Shown here: in pieces, positions 8,027 to 17,181 of the stretch
How the letters are laid out: the number at the start of each line of letters is the position of its first letter
Position numbering within the stretch: the stretch's first letter is position 1
Source of the DNA: Paracoccus litorisediminis
GTDB taxonomy: Bacteria > Pseudomonadota > Alphaproteobacteria > Rhodobacterales > Rhodobacteraceae
Direction of reading: 5' to 3'
DNA: 64,000 bases
NCBI RefSeq assembly: GCF_009711205.1
Contig: NZ_WMIG01000008.1
Location: 62,001-126,000 of the forward strand
Notes under the pieces: model-generated
Seen by the model: only the letters and a program-made list of their open reading frames with translations
What the model was told of the DNA's origin: nothing
The model's database searches: none
Made by a program: the position numbers and the translations under genes

Positions 8027-8934
8027 TCAGCGGCGCCATCGACCTCGGCGGGACCAAGATCGAGGCCCGGCTTTTCGACCATGCCGCTAATACGCAGGAC
8101 ATGCGCCGCGTGCCGACCCCGCGCGACAATTTCGACAGCTTCCTTGCCGCGCTGGTCGGCCAGATCCGCTGGCTCGAACAGGTGGCGGGTGATCCGTCGC
8201 TGCCGGTGGCGATTTCCATCGCAGGGCTGATCGACCCGAGGACAGGTATCGCCACGGCCTCGAATATCCCGGTCTCGGGACGCAATCTAAGCCGGGAACT
8301 GGGCGAGGCGCTGGGGCGTGACCTGCCGCTGATCAATGACTGCATGGCCTTCGCCTATTCCGAGGCGCATGGCGGCGCGGGCGAGGGGGCGGCCACGGTT
8401 CTGGGCCTGATCCTTGGCACCGGGGTTGGCGCGGGCTTCGTGATCCGGGGCGATTTGCCGCCGCGCCATGCGGGCCTTGCCGTGGAAATCGGCCATCTGG
8501 GGATGCCCGCCCGCGCGCTGGCCCGGCACGGCTTGCCGATCTGGCCCTGCGGCTGTGGGCGGGATGCCTGCAATGAAAACTACACCTCGGGTACAGGCCT
8601 GCGGCGCATCGCGGAATGGGCGGGGCTTTCGGATCCCGACCCGGTCCATGTGGCGGGCCGGGCGGCGACCGACCCGGAAGCCGCGCGGGTGATGGAGATC
8701 TGGGCCGACCTGACCGGAGAGATGCTTTACTCCGCGCAATTGATGCTGGACCCGCAGGTGATTGTCGTAGGCGGGGGACTGTCCAATATCCCCGGCCTGC
8801 CCGAGCGCCTGACCGGGGCGTTGAAGCGGCTGCGGCTGGGGCAGGTCAGCCTGCCCGACATTCGCATCGCCGCACATGGCGACAGTTCGGGCGCGCGTGG
8901 CGCAGCCCTGATGGCAAAGGCGGGCAAGGCATGA
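8014..8934 (+). CDS. ROK family sugar kinase (N-acetylhexosamine kinase candidate)
   Basis: 306 residues. The N-terminal phosphate-binding loop AIDLGGTKIEARL, the catalytic Asp region LINDCMAFAYSEA near residue 108, GLILGTGVGAGFV near 132, EIGHLG near 162 and the ROK zinc motif CGCGRDACNE near 180 are all present. The usual role is ATP-dependent phosphorylation of a free amino sugar, here probably GalNAc or GlcNAc released by the hexosaminidase and delivered by the ABC importer, since no PTS genes are seen. The GTG at 8014 overlaps agaS by 13 bp; a TTG at 8023 with a 4-bp overlap is an equally possible start. Confidence 0.88.
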   Translation: MAALISGAIDLGGTKIEARLFDHAANTQDMRRVPTPRDNFDSFLAALVGQIRWLEQVAGDPSLPVAISIAGLIDPRTGIATASNIPVSGRNLSRELGEALGRDLPLINDCMAFAYSEAHGGAGEGAATVLGLILGTGVGAGFVIRGDLPPRHAGLAVEIGHLGMPARALARHGLPIWPCGCGRDACNENYTSGTGLRRIAEWAGLSDPDPVHVAGRAATDPEAARVMEIWADLTGEMLYSAQLMLDPQVIVVGGGLSNIPGLPERLTGALKRLRLGQVSLPDIRIAAHGDSSGARGAALMAKAGKA

Positions 8935-10184
8935 GCGACCTTCTGACTCCGATCATCCGGGCCATGCGCAAGGGGATCGGTCCGGCCATCCCCTCGGTCT
9001 GCTCGGCCCATCCGGATGTGATTGCGGCGGGACTGCGGCAGGCACGTGAGCACAACATGCCCGCGCTGATCGAGGCGACCTCGAACCAGGTCAACCAGTT
9101 CGGCGGCTATACCGGCATGACGCCCGCCGACTTCATCACCTTTGTCCGCGACATCGCCACGTCGCATGGTCTGGGCGATGTGCCCGTGATCCTTGGCGGC
9201 GACCACCTTGGCCCGCAGGCATGGCGCAACCTTTCGTCCGATGCGGCGATGTCCCACGCCGAGGTGATGATTGCGGCCTATGTCCGTGCGGGCTTTACCA
9301 AGATCCATCTGGACTGCTCCGAAGGCTGTCAGGGCGAACCCGCGCAGGTCGGTGACGCCCTCGCCGCTGCCCGCGCGGCACGTCTTGCCGCTGTCGCCGA
9401 AGCTGCCGCCCCGGACCCCGAGGCACTGACCTATATCGTCGGGACCGAGGTTCCCCCGCCCGGTGGTGCGCGCCACGATGATGAGGGCATCCTGCCGACC
9501 CCTCCCGGAAATGCGCGCGCAACCCTTGCCGCGCATGAAGAGGCCTTTGCCGCCGCCGGTGCGTCTGCGGCATGGGCGCGCGTGCGGGGGCTGGTCGTCC
9601 AGCCGGGGCTGGAATTCGCCCCTGCATCCATCCACCGCTTTGACCTGTCGCAAGCCGATGCCCTCAGCCCGGTGCTGGGCGCGAATGACGTTCTGTGCTT
9701 CGAGGCGCATTCGACCGATTACCAATCCCCCGAGGTCTATGCCGATCTGACAAGGCGCAATTTCGGCATCCTCAAGGTCGGCCCGGCGCTGACCTTTGCC
9801 TGGCGCGAGGCTTTATACGCGCTGTCCCATGTCCGCGCTTGGATCGACGGCAGCCCGCATATCAGCGAGCGGATGGAGACGCTGATGCTGGAGCAGCCGA
9901 AATACTGGCAAGGCCATTATCACGGCGAGGGCGACAGCCTGCGGCTGATGCGGCATTTCGGCTATGCCGACCGTATCCGCTACTATTGGCCGCGTGCCGA
10001 GGCTGAGGTGCAGGGGCTATGTGCCGCGTTGGACGGGCCTCTGCCCGCGCCGCTGCTGCTGCAATACCTGCCGACCGCAACACTGGAGCGCGCGTCCCGG
10101 CTGGACCTGCCACCGGCCCGAGCCATCCTTCAGGCCCATGTCGAACAGACCCTTGCCGCCTATTACCCGGAGGAAACATGCTGA
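8931..10184 (+). CDS. agaZ: D-tagatose-1,6-bisphosphate aldolase subunit, GatZ/KbaZ family
   Basis: 417 residues, the usual length of the family. The start at 8931 overlaps the kinase stop by 4 bp. Diagnostic stretches are SVCSAHPDVIAAGLRQA, LIEATSNQVNQFGGYTGM, ILGGDHLGPQAW and HLDCSEGCQGEP. GatZ/KbaZ proteins act with a class II catalytic partner (GatY/KbaY) in enterobacteria; no such partner or tagatose-6-phosphate kinase is visible in this window, so either they lie elsewhere or this protein acts alone. It completes the tagatose branch started by AgaS. Confidence 0.88.
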   Translation: MSDLLTPIIRAMRKGIGPAIPSVCSAHPDVIAAGLRQAREHNMPALIEATSNQVNQFGGYTGMTPADFITFVRDIATSHGLGDVPVILGGDHLGPQAWRNLSSDAAMSHAEVMIAAYVRAGFTKIHLDCSEGCQGEPAQVGDALAAARAARLAAVAEAAAPDPEALTYIVGTEVPPPGGARHDDEGILPTPPGNARATLAAHEEAFAAAGASAAWARVRGLVVQPGLEFAPASIHRFDLSQADALSPVLGANDVLCFEAHSTDYQSPEVYADLTRRNFGILKVGPALTFAWREALYALSHVRAWIDGSPHISERMETLMLEQPKYWQGHYHGEGDSLRLMRHFGYADRIRYYWPRAEAEVQGLCAALDGPLPAPLLLQYLPTATLERASRLDLPPARAILQAHVEQTLAAYYPEETC

Positions 10185-11272
10185 TCGCCGCCGAACGGCT
10201 GTGGACCGAGGGCCGCTTGGCCGAGGGGCTGGCGGTCGAAGCCGATGCAGGCCGGATCGTGGCGCTGCGCCCTTTGGGCCCCGACACGCCCGACCTGACG
10301 GTGCCGCTGCTGATGCCCGGCTGCACGGATTTGCAGGTGAATGGCGGTGGCGGCGTGCTGTTCAACGCCGACCCCACGCCCGAGGGCATTGCCGCGATCG
10401 CCGCCGCGCATCACCGTCTGGGCACGGCGCAGATCCTGCCCACGGTCATCACCGATGCCCCCGAGGTCATGGAAGCCGCCGCCGAGGCCGTGATTGCCGC
10501 GATGGGGCAGTCCGGTGTCGCGGGCATCCATATCGAGGGGCCGCATATCTCGCCGCCGCGTCGGGGCACGCATGACCCGCGCTTCATCCGTCCGCTGGAC
10601 GAGCGCACGATGGCGGTCCTGCGCCGCTTGCGCAGCGCGCAGGTGCCGGTCCTGCTGACCCTTGCCCCGGAACTGGCCGATCCCGCGCTGCTGCGCGAGG
10701 CGGCGGGTTTGGGGGTGGTGCTTTCGGCGGGCCATACGATGGCCACGGCTGACCAGACACGTGCGGCAATGGCGGATGGTGTGGCGATGTTCACCCATCT
10801 TTTCAATGCCATGCCGCAGATGACCTCGCGCGCGCCGGGGGTGATTGCCGCCGCGATCCTGTCCGAAGGCTGGTGCGGGCTGATCGCGGATGGCATCCAT
10901 GTCTCGGCCGAAATGCTTTCCGTGGCGCTGGCCGCCCGGCCGCGCCCGGATCTCTGCTTCCTTGTCTCGGATGCCATGCCGACGGTGGGGGGGCCGGATC
11001 GCTTCTCGCTTTACGGGATGGAAATTCATGTCGAGAACGGTGCCTTGGTGAATGCGCAAGGCTCGCTGGCCGGGGCGCATATCGACATGCTGGAATCGCT
11101 GCGCAGGTTGATCGCGATGACCGGAATGCCGCAGGAACGCGCCATTGCCATGGCGACCGACCTGCCCCGGCAGGCCATGGGCCTGCCCGCGCTGAGCGTC
11201 GCGCCGGGGGTGCCGATGCGCGACCTGATCGCGCTGGACGGTGATCTGCATTTGCAGGACTTGCCCCGATGA
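10178..11272 (+). CDS. nagA: N-acetylhexosamine-6-phosphate deacetylase
   Basis: 364 residues, amidohydrolase family, cytoplasmic. The metal site and catalytic motifs are recognisable: DLQVNGGGGVLFN near residue 50, HIEGPH at 118-123 with the metal ligand Glu120, SAGHTMA and HLFNAMPQM for the two metal His, IADGIHVS, and LVSDAMP with the catalytic Asp. It removes acetate from N-acetylglucosamine or N-acetylgalactosamine 6-phosphate; in this context it may be the AgaA form. The ATG at 10178 has a good GGAGG and overlaps the agaZ stop by 7 bp (ATGCTGA), which fixes the start. Confidence 0.9.
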   Translation: MLIAAERLWTEGRLAEGLAVEADAGRIVALRPLGPDTPDLTVPLLMPGCTDLQVNGGGGVLFNADPTPEGIAAIAAAHHRLGTAQILPTVITDAPEVMEAAAEAVIAAMGQSGVAGIHIEGPHISPPRRGTHDPRFIRPLDERTMAVLRRLRSAQVPVLLTLAPELADPALLREAAGLGVVLSAGHTMATADQTRAAMADGVAMFTHLFNAMPQMTSRAPGVIAAAILSEGWCGLIADGIHVSAEMLSVALAARPRPDLCFLVSDAMPTVGGPDRFSLYGMEIHVENGALVNAQGSLAGAHIDMLESLRRLIAMTGMPQERAIAMATDLPRQAMGLPALSVAPGVPMRDLIALDGDLHLQDLPR

Positions 11273-13149
11273 CCCTGTGGCTTCAGCAATGCTGGTCGCC
11301 CGAGGGTGCGCCTGACAGCAAGGGCGGGATGTTCCGCCTGTCCATCCACAATCGCGGTGATGCGCCGGTCGCACCTGTGGCCCTGTGCATGTCGTCGATG
11401 ACCCGCATCGCGGGGCCGGCCCAGATCGAGGGTGCGGCGCTGGACCGGCGCTTTGGCAATTACCACCGCCTGATCGCGCCCGAGGGGTTACTGATCCCTC
11501 CGGGCGAGGCATGGCTGATCCGCATTTTGTCCCTGACCCATCCGCCAAAGAACCGCAGCCAAGGGGTCATGTCGGCATGGATCGAGGCGGATGGCGGGGA
11601 AATACCGCTGCTTCTGGGCGATCTTGAGCCACCGCCCGGCACGCCGCGAGGGCCGCTTGCACCGCTGCCCGAAGGGCGGCTGGACCTGCCCTTGGGCCTG
11701 CTGCCTTGGCCGCAGCACGTCGACATTGCGGAATGGGACGAGCCGGTCGGGCTGCTTCCCTCAGCTGAACTGACCGAGGTCGCGGCGCTGCATCAGCGGC
11801 TTTTCCCCTTTGCGCGCGGGATTTTGTCGCGCGACGGTCGCCCGGTTAGGTTCCAGCCCGCCGATATGCCTGCCGAGGGCTACCGGCTGGATTTCACCCC
11901 CGATGCCATCACCCTGTCCCATGCCGATCCGGATGGGCGGCGGCACGGGCTGGTTGCGTTGGCCCAGATCAGCCACGCGGCGCTAAGCGATCCGCGCTTC
12001 CGCGAGCCCCTTCGTGGCCATATCGAGGATCACCCGCGCTTTGCATGGCGCGGGATGCATATGGACGTGGCGCGCAATTTCCGCACCATCGAAGAGGTTC
12101 GCCGCGCCGGCGATATCCTGGCATGGCACAGGATGAACCGTCTGCACTGGCACCTGACCGATGACGAGGGCTGGCGGCTGGAGATCCCCTCGCTGCCGGA
12201 CCTGACCCGGATCGCGGCGCGGCGCGGCGCGGGCCTGCCGCTTTTGCCGCAATATGCCGATTTGCATTGGGGCCAAGCGGGCCATTACAGCGTGGCCGAG
12301 GCTCGGGATCTGGTCGCGAATGCAGCAAGTCTTGGAATCGAAGTTCTGCCCGAGATCGACAGCCCCGGGCATTTGACCTCGCTTCTGGCGGCAATCCCCG
12401 GCCTGACCGACACGGCTGAGGTTCCCGACAGCTATCGCTCGATTCAGGGCTATCCGAACAATGCGGTGAACCCGGCTGTGCCGGCGGTCTATGAGGTCTT
12501 GGGCAAGGTTCTGGACGCGGTATGCGAGATTTTCCCCTCGCATCTGATCCATCTGGGCGGTGACGAGGTCGATCCCCGCTCATGGCAGCAAAGCCCCGCC
12601 GCAATGGCCTTGGCCGAGGCCGAAGGCATCGCGGGCGAGGGCGTGACCCACCGCCTTCAGGCGCTGTTCATGCGCCGGATGCAGCAGATGTTGGCTGATC
12701 GCGGGCGGTCGCTGGCCGGTTGGGACGAATGCGCCGATGGCGGCGGGGTCAGCCCGCAGGACACGCTGCTTTTCGCATGGCGCTCGGTCGAGAAGACCGC
12801 CGAGCTGATGCAGGCGGGCTACGACGTGATCGCGACGCCGGGGCAGGCCTATTACCTCGACATGACGCAATCGGCGGATTGGGACGCGATCGGCCTGAGT
12901 TGGGGCGGCGCGGTCCCGCCCGAAAAGACCTATCATTTCGAGCCGACCGAGGGGTTGCCCACGGATGCCGCTGGCCGCATGATCGGCATACAGGCCGGGG
13001 TCTGGTCCGAAATGCTGTCCACCCGCCAGCGCTGGAACGCGATGGTGTTTCCGCGCCTGTCGGCGGTCGCGGAATCCGCTTGGACCCGTTCCGAAGCCAA
13101 GGATTGGCCGCGATTCTGCGCACTCTCCCGTCTCATGCCACAACTGTAA
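11269..13149 (+). CDS. Beta-N-acetylhexosaminidase, GH20
   Basis: 626 residues with the GH20 catalytic barrel in the C-terminal two thirds: WRGMHMDVARNF near residue 263, HWHLTDDEGWRLE near 298, EVLPEIDSPGH near 366 and the catalytic pair HLGGDEV with Asp432-Glu433. The N-terminal part resembles the GH20b-like accessory domain. There is no signal peptide or lipobox, so it should act in the cytoplasm, which implies import of intact hexosamine-containing di- or oligosaccharides. It overlaps the deacetylase gene by 4 bp and lies in the same operon as the kinase that would use its product. Confidence 0.9.
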   Translation: MTLWLQQCWSPEGAPDSKGGMFRLSIHNRGDAPVAPVALCMSSMTRIAGPAQIEGAALDRRFGNYHRLIAPEGLLIPPGEAWLIRILSLTHPPKNRSQGVMSAWIEADGGEIPLLLGDLEPPPGTPRGPLAPLPEGRLDLPLGLLPWPQHVDIAEWDEPVGLLPSAELTEVAALHQRLFPFARGILSRDGRPVRFQPADMPAEGYRLDFTPDAITLSHADPDGRRHGLVALAQISHAALSDPRFREPLRGHIEDHPRFAWRGMHMDVARNFRTIEEVRRAGDILAWHRMNRLHWHLTDDEGWRLEIPSLPDLTRIAARRGAGLPLLPQYADLHWGQAGHYSVAEARDLVANAASLGIEVLPEIDSPGHLTSLLAAIPGLTDTAEVPDSYRSIQGYPNNAVNPAVPAVYEVLGKVLDAVCEIFPSHLIHLGGDEVDPRSWQQSPAAMALAEAEGIAGEGVTHRLQALFMRRMQQMLADRGRSLAGWDECADGGGVSPQDTLLFAWRSVEKTAELMQAGYDVIATPGQAYYLDMTQSADWDAIGLSWGGAVPPEKTYHFEPTEGLPTDAAGRMIGIQAGVWSEMLSTRQRWNAMVFPRLSAVAESAWTRSEAKDWPRFCALSRLMPQL

Positions 13150-13157
13150 GGAAGCTC

Positions 13158-14537
13158 ATGCGCGTCGCCATCGGGGGCATTCATACCGAATGCTCGACTT
13201 ATTCGCCGTTGATGCAGGTTGCGGCTGATTTCACCCGCACCGAGGGACAGGCGCTGCTGGATATGGCCGGGGTCGGCCCGGATTGGCACGGGGTCGAAGC
13301 GGTGCCGATCTTTCATGACCGATCGATCCCCGGCGGGCCGGTTTCTCCCGATCTGTTCGCCGCGCAATGCGATGAGTTCTGCGACAGGCTGCGGGCGGCG
13401 CTACCCTTGGACGGGGTGCTGCTGATCATGCACGGCGCCTATTTCGTGCCGGGCTTCGACGATCCCGAAGGGCATTTCGTTCAGCGCGTGCGCGAGGTTG
13501 TGGGCGCACGCGCGGTGATTTCCTCGGCCTGGGATCTGCATGGCCAGATCACCGAAACGATTGTGAATACGGTTGATGCCTTCGCCGCCTTTCGCACCGC
13601 GCCTCATGTCGACCAGCCGCAGACGCGGGCGCGGGCGGCGCGAATGCTGCTGGATGCGCTGCGCGGTGGTCCGCGGCCCTGGGTGGTGCGGCGGGCCGTG
13701 CCGCTGCTGGTCTCGGGCGAGATGTCATCCACCTTTGTCGAACCCTGTCAGGCGCTTTACGCGGCGTTGCCGGACTATGACGCCAAGCCGGGTGTCTGCG
13801 ACGCGAACCTGATGATCGGCTATGTCTGGGCCGACAGCCCGCGCGCGACAGCGGCGGCCGTAGTCACCTGCACCGATCGTGCGGCCGGTCAGGCGGCAGC
13901 GGACGCGATCGCCCGCGCCTATTGGGATGTGCGCGAACAGCTTCTGCCTGACATGCATTCCGCGCCGCTGGAGTCGCTTCTGGATGGGCTGACCGGGCCA
14001 ACGGTCCTGGCCGATAGCGGCGACAACCCGACGGCGGGCGCGGTGGGGGATCGTGCGGACGTGCTGGCGGCATTGATCGCGCGCGGCTGGGGGGCGGATG
14101 CCTCACGCCGGGCGTTGATCGTGGGCATTGCCGCACCGGGGGCGGTGGCGGCCCTGCGCCGCGGTGATCCACAAATCCGCGTCGGCGGCGAGTTGGGCGG
14201 GAGCGGCCCACAGCTCGAACTGATCCCCGATGCGATCCGCCTGACCGAAGGCGGGGCCGTTGTCACTTGTGGCGGCATTGCCTGTGTTCTGACCGAAAGA
14301 CGCAGACCCTTTCACGATCTGGCCGACTTTGCCGCATTGGGACTGGACCCGATGCGTGCCGATCTGGTGGTGGTGAAATCCGGCTACCTGTCGCCCGACC
14401 TGCGTGAGCTGCCACTGGCTCAGGTCATGGCCCTGACCGATGGCGCGGTGTCGCAGGACGTGCTGGCGCTGCCCAACAATCACCGGCCGCGCCCGATATG
14501 GCCTTTCCAGCGCGACGGGTTTGCCCATTTCATCTGA
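13158..14537 (+). CDS. M81 family metallopeptidase, MlrC-like
   Basis: 459 residues, starting at the ATG at 13158 behind AAGGAAG. Family motifs include IGGIHTECSTYSP at the N-terminus, LIMHGAYFV near residue 92, SAWDLHGQIT with the Asp-x-His metal ligands near 120-130, and TAPHVDQPQTR near 147. MlrC is known from microcystin breakdown, but many relatives sit in unrelated catabolic operons. As the last gene of an amino-sugar operon, a hydrolase for an amide- or peptide-linked amino sugar is plausible but not shown. No signal peptide is visible. Confidence 0.83.
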   Translation: MRVAIGGIHTECSTYSPLMQVAADFTRTEGQALLDMAGVGPDWHGVEAVPIFHDRSIPGGPVSPDLFAAQCDEFCDRLRAALPLDGVLLIMHGAYFVPGFDDPEGHFVQRVREVVGARAVISSAWDLHGQITETIVNTVDAFAAFRTAPHVDQPQTRARAARMLLDALRGGPRPWVVRRAVPLLVSGEMSSTFVEPCQALYAALPDYDAKPGVCDANLMIGYVWADSPRATAAAVVTCTDRAAGQAAADAIARAYWDVREQLLPDMHSAPLESLLDGLTGPTVLADSGDNPTAGAVGDRADVLAALIARGWGADASRRALIVGIAAPGAVAALRRGDPQIRVGGELGGSGPQLELIPDAIRLTEGGAVVTCGGIACVLTERRRPFHDLADFAALGLDPMRADLVVVKSGYLSPDLRELPLAQVMALTDGAVSQDVLALPNNHRPRPIWPFQRDGFAHFI

Positions 14538-14581
14538 CTTTTGCGGCCAGAAGCCCGCGTAAAACTGTCCAAATGGTTTTG

Positions 14582-14610
14582 TTGACGGGTAATAAATCAT
14601 ACTTTATCCC
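14582..14610 (+). promoter_or_regulatory. Candidate promoter/operator upstream of ytfQ
   Basis: The 117-bp gap before ytfQ is AT-richer than its surroundings. TTGACG at 14582-14587 could be a -35; a matching -10 (TATCCC, 14605-14610) is poor. A short inverted repeat, ATAAA (14592-14596) and TTTAT (14603-14607), overlaps it and could be the site of the FadR-type regulator encoded at the end of the operon. This is pattern reading only. Confidence 0.3.
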
Positions 14611-14654
14611 TGATTCTTGAAGGTTGGAGGACCTTTGCAGGGAGAGTAAAAATC

Positions 14655-15614
14655 ATGAAACGCAAGCTTCTGGCGGCCAGTTCGGTCGCCTGTCTGATGC
14701 TGTCCGGCGCCGCCTTTGCGGCTGATCTGACCGTCGGTTTTTCGCAGATCGGCTCGGAATCGGGCTGGCGCGCTGCGGAAACCACCGTGACCCAGCAGCA
14801 GGCCAAGGAACGTGGGATCGACCTGAAATTCGCCGATGCCCAGCAAAAGCAGGAAAACCAGATCAAGGCCGTCCGCGGCTTCATCGCGCAGGGCGTCGAT
14901 GCGATCCTGATCGCTCCGGTCGTCGCCACCGGCTGGGATGAGGTTCTGGGCGAGGCCAAGGAAGCCGAGATCCCGGTCATCCTGCTGGATCGCCAGATCG
15001 ACGCGCCCGATGACCTGTATCTGACCGCCGTCACCTCGGATCAGGTCTTTGAAGGCAAGGTCGCCGGCGAATGGCTGGTCAAGGATGTGGGCGACAAGGC
15101 CTGCAAGGTGGTCGAGCTGCAAGGCACCACCGGCTCGTCGCCCGCGATCAACCGCAAGAAGGGCTTCGAGGAAGCCATTGCCGGCAAGTCGAACATCACC
15201 ATCGCCCGCAGCCAGACCGGGGACTTTACCCGGACCAAGGGCAAGGAAGTGATGGAGAGCTTCATCAAGGCCGAGAATGGCGGCAAGGACATCTGCGCCG
15301 TCTATGCCCATAACGACGACATGGCTGTCGGCGCGATCCAGGCCATCAAGGAAGCGGGTCTGAAGCCCGGCACCGACATCAAGGTTGTCTCGATCGATGC
15401 CGTGCCGGACATCTTCTTGGCGATGCAGGCAGGTGAGGCCAATGCCACGGTCGAGCTGACCCCGAATATGGCAGGCCCGGCCTTTGACGTGCTGGAGAAA
15501 TTCAAGGCGGATGGCACGCTTCCGCCGAAATGGATCCAGACGGAATCGAAGCTGTTCACTCAGGCGGATGACCCCAAAGGCGTCTACGAGTCCAAGAAAG
15601 ACCTTGGCTACTGA
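14655..15614 (+). CDS. ytfQ: Galactofuranose-type ABC sugar-binding protein
   Basis: 319-residue periplasmic protein with a Sec signal peptide (residues 1-22, AAFA|ADL). It matches E. coli YtfQ along its whole length, for example VGFSQIGSESGWRAAETTV, QQKQENQIKAVRGFIAQGVD, IAPVVATGWDEVL, GDFTRTKGKEVMESFIKAE and YAHNDDMAVGAIQAIKEAG. In E. coli this protein binds galactofuranose and galactopyranose. It is the first gene of a complete YtfQ-YtfR-YtfT-YjfF set. The position of the hairpin directly downstream suggests it is made in excess over the membrane parts. Confidence 0.93.
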   Translation: MKRKLLAASSVACLMLSGAAFAADLTVGFSQIGSESGWRAAETTVTQQQAKERGIDLKFADAQQKQENQIKAVRGFIAQGVDAILIAPVVATGWDEVLGEAKEAEIPVILLDRQIDAPDDLYLTAVTSDQVFEGKVAGEWLVKDVGDKACKVVELQGTTGSSPAINRKKGFEEAIAGKSNITIARSQTGDFTRTKGKEVMESFIKAENGGKDICAVYAHNDDMAVGAIQAIKEAGLKPGTDIKVVSIDAVPDIFLAMQAGEANATVELTPNMAGPAFDVLEKFKADGTLPPKWIQTESKLFTQADDPKGVYESKKDLGY

Positions 15615-15622
15615 GTGCTTGA

Positions 15623-15645
15623 GGGCGGGGGCCATAACCCCGCCC
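15623..15645 (+). promoter_or_regulatory. Intercistronic GC hairpin after ytfQ
   Basis: GGGCGGGG (15623-15630) and CCCCGCCC (15638-15645) form a perfect 8-bp stem with a 7-nt loop between ytfQ and ytfR. No T-run follows, and the transporter genes continue on the same strand, so a role in transcript stability or partial termination is more likely than full termination. Confidence 0.55.
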
Positions 15646-15669
15646 GACCTCCCTTTCGGGGAAAGACCG

Positions 15670-17181
15670 ATGACACATGATGCGCTGCTTTCGGCGCAGG
15701 GAATCGACAAGTCGTTCTTTGGCGTGAAAGTGCTGGACGGCGTCGACTTCTCCCTGCGTGGCGGAGAGATTCATGCCCTGCTGGGCGAAAATGGGGCGGG
15801 CAAGTCCACGCTGGTCAAGATCTTGACCGGGGCCTATCGGCGCGATGCCGGGGCGATGTGGCTGGACGGGCAGGAAGTCGAGCCGCGCTCGGTCGCCGAG
15901 GCGCAGGCTTTGGGCATCGGCACGGTCTACCAAGAGGTCAACCTGCTGGACAATCTGACCGTGGCCGAGAACCTGTATCTGGGCCGCCAGCCGCGCCGGA
16001 TGGGAATGATCGATCGCCGCCGGATGCGCGGGGATGCGGCCACGCTTCTGGCGCGCTATGGTGTCGGGGCCGACCCCGACGAAACCTTGGCCCATTACCC
16101 GGTCGCCGTGCGTCAGATCATCGCCATTGCCCGCGCCGTGGACCTGTCCGGCAAGGTGCTGTTTCTGGACGAGCCGACCGCCAGCCTTGACGCGCGCGAG
16201 GTGCAGGCCTTGTTCACCGTGCTGCGCCAATTGCGCGCGCAGGGTCTGGGCATCGTCATCATCACCCATTTTCTGGATCAGGTTTACCAGATCGCCGACC
16301 GCGTGACGGTCCTGCGCAATGGCCGCATGGTCGGCAGCCGCGCGATTGCCGAATTGCCGCGCCGCGATCTGGTCGCGATGATGCTGGGCCGCGAACTGGC
16401 CGAGGCCACCGCCCATCGCGGGTCCGGCGCGACCCAGCCCGACACGCCTGCGGCCTTCCTGTTCGAAGGCTATGGCAAGCGCGGCTCGATCGCGCCCTTC
16501 GATCTGGATATCCGCCCGGGTGAGGTCGTGGGCATTGCCGGGCTGCTTGGCTCGGGCCGGACGGAAACTGCGCGGCTGATGTTCGGCATTGACCGCCCGG
16601 ATAGCGGGCAGGCCGCGGTGGATGGTCAGCCGGTCACGCTGCATTCGCCGCAGGACGCCATCGGGCATGGCTTCGGCATGTGCCCCGAGGAACGCAAGAC
16701 CGACGGCATCGTCGGCGATCTGTCGGTGCGCCAGAACATCGTGCTGGCCCTGCAGGCCAGCCGCGGCTGGGCACGTCCCATTCCCCGGCGCGAGGCTGAT
16801 GCCTTGGCCGAACGCTACATCAAGGCGTTGGACATCCGCCCGCCGGACCCGAACCGCCCGATCAAGTTCCTATCCGGCGGCAACCAGCAAAAGGCGATCC
16901 TTGCCCGCTGGCTGGCCACCGATCCGCGCCTGCTGATCCTCGACGAGCCGACCCGCGGCATCGACATCGGCGCGCATGCCGAAATCATCAACCTGATCGA
17001 GAAACTGCGCGAGGACGGCATGGCGCTGGTGGTGATTTCCTCGGAAATCGAAGAGCTTGTGGCCTTCTCCACCCGCGTCATCGTCCTGTCCGACCGACAT
17101 CACGTCCGCGAGCTGCGCGGTGCCGAGATTACCGCCGAAGCCATTGTCGAAGCCATGGCCGTGCCCGGAGACGCCGCATGA
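15670..17181 (+). CDS. ytfR: Sugar ABC transporter ATPase with two nucleotide-binding domains
   Basis: 503 residues starting at the ATG at 15670. Two ABC domains in tandem: domain 1 with LLGENGAGKSTLVKIL near residue 36, Q-loop VYQEVNLL and FLDEPTASLD near 160; domain 2 with a degenerate Walker A (IAGLLGSGRTETARL), MCPEERKTDGIV, LSGGNQQKAILARWLA and LDEPTRGIDIGAH. A degenerate second Walker A is normal for RbsA/YtfR proteins. It energises the YtfT/YjfF permease pair. Confidence 0.93.
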   Translation: MTHDALLSAQGIDKSFFGVKVLDGVDFSLRGGEIHALLGENGAGKSTLVKILTGAYRRDAGAMWLDGQEVEPRSVAEAQALGIGTVYQEVNLLDNLTVAENLYLGRQPRRMGMIDRRRMRGDAATLLARYGVGADPDETLAHYPVAVRQIIAIARAVDLSGKVLFLDEPTASLDAREVQALFTVLRQLRAQGLGIVIITHFLDQVYQIADRVTVLRNGRMVGSRAIAELPRRDLVAMMLGRELAEATAHRGSGATQPDTPAAFLFEGYGKRGSIAPFDLDIRPGEVVGIAGLLGSGRTETARLMFGIDRPDSGQAAVDGQPVTLHSPQDAIGHGFGMCPEERKTDGIVGDLSVRQNIVLALQASRGWARPIPRREADALAERYIKALDIRPPDPNRPIKFLSGGNQQKAILARWLATDPRLLILDEPTRGIDIGAHAEIINLIEKLREDGMALVVISSEIEELVAFSTRVIVLSDRHHVRELRGAEITAEAIVEAMAVPGDAA

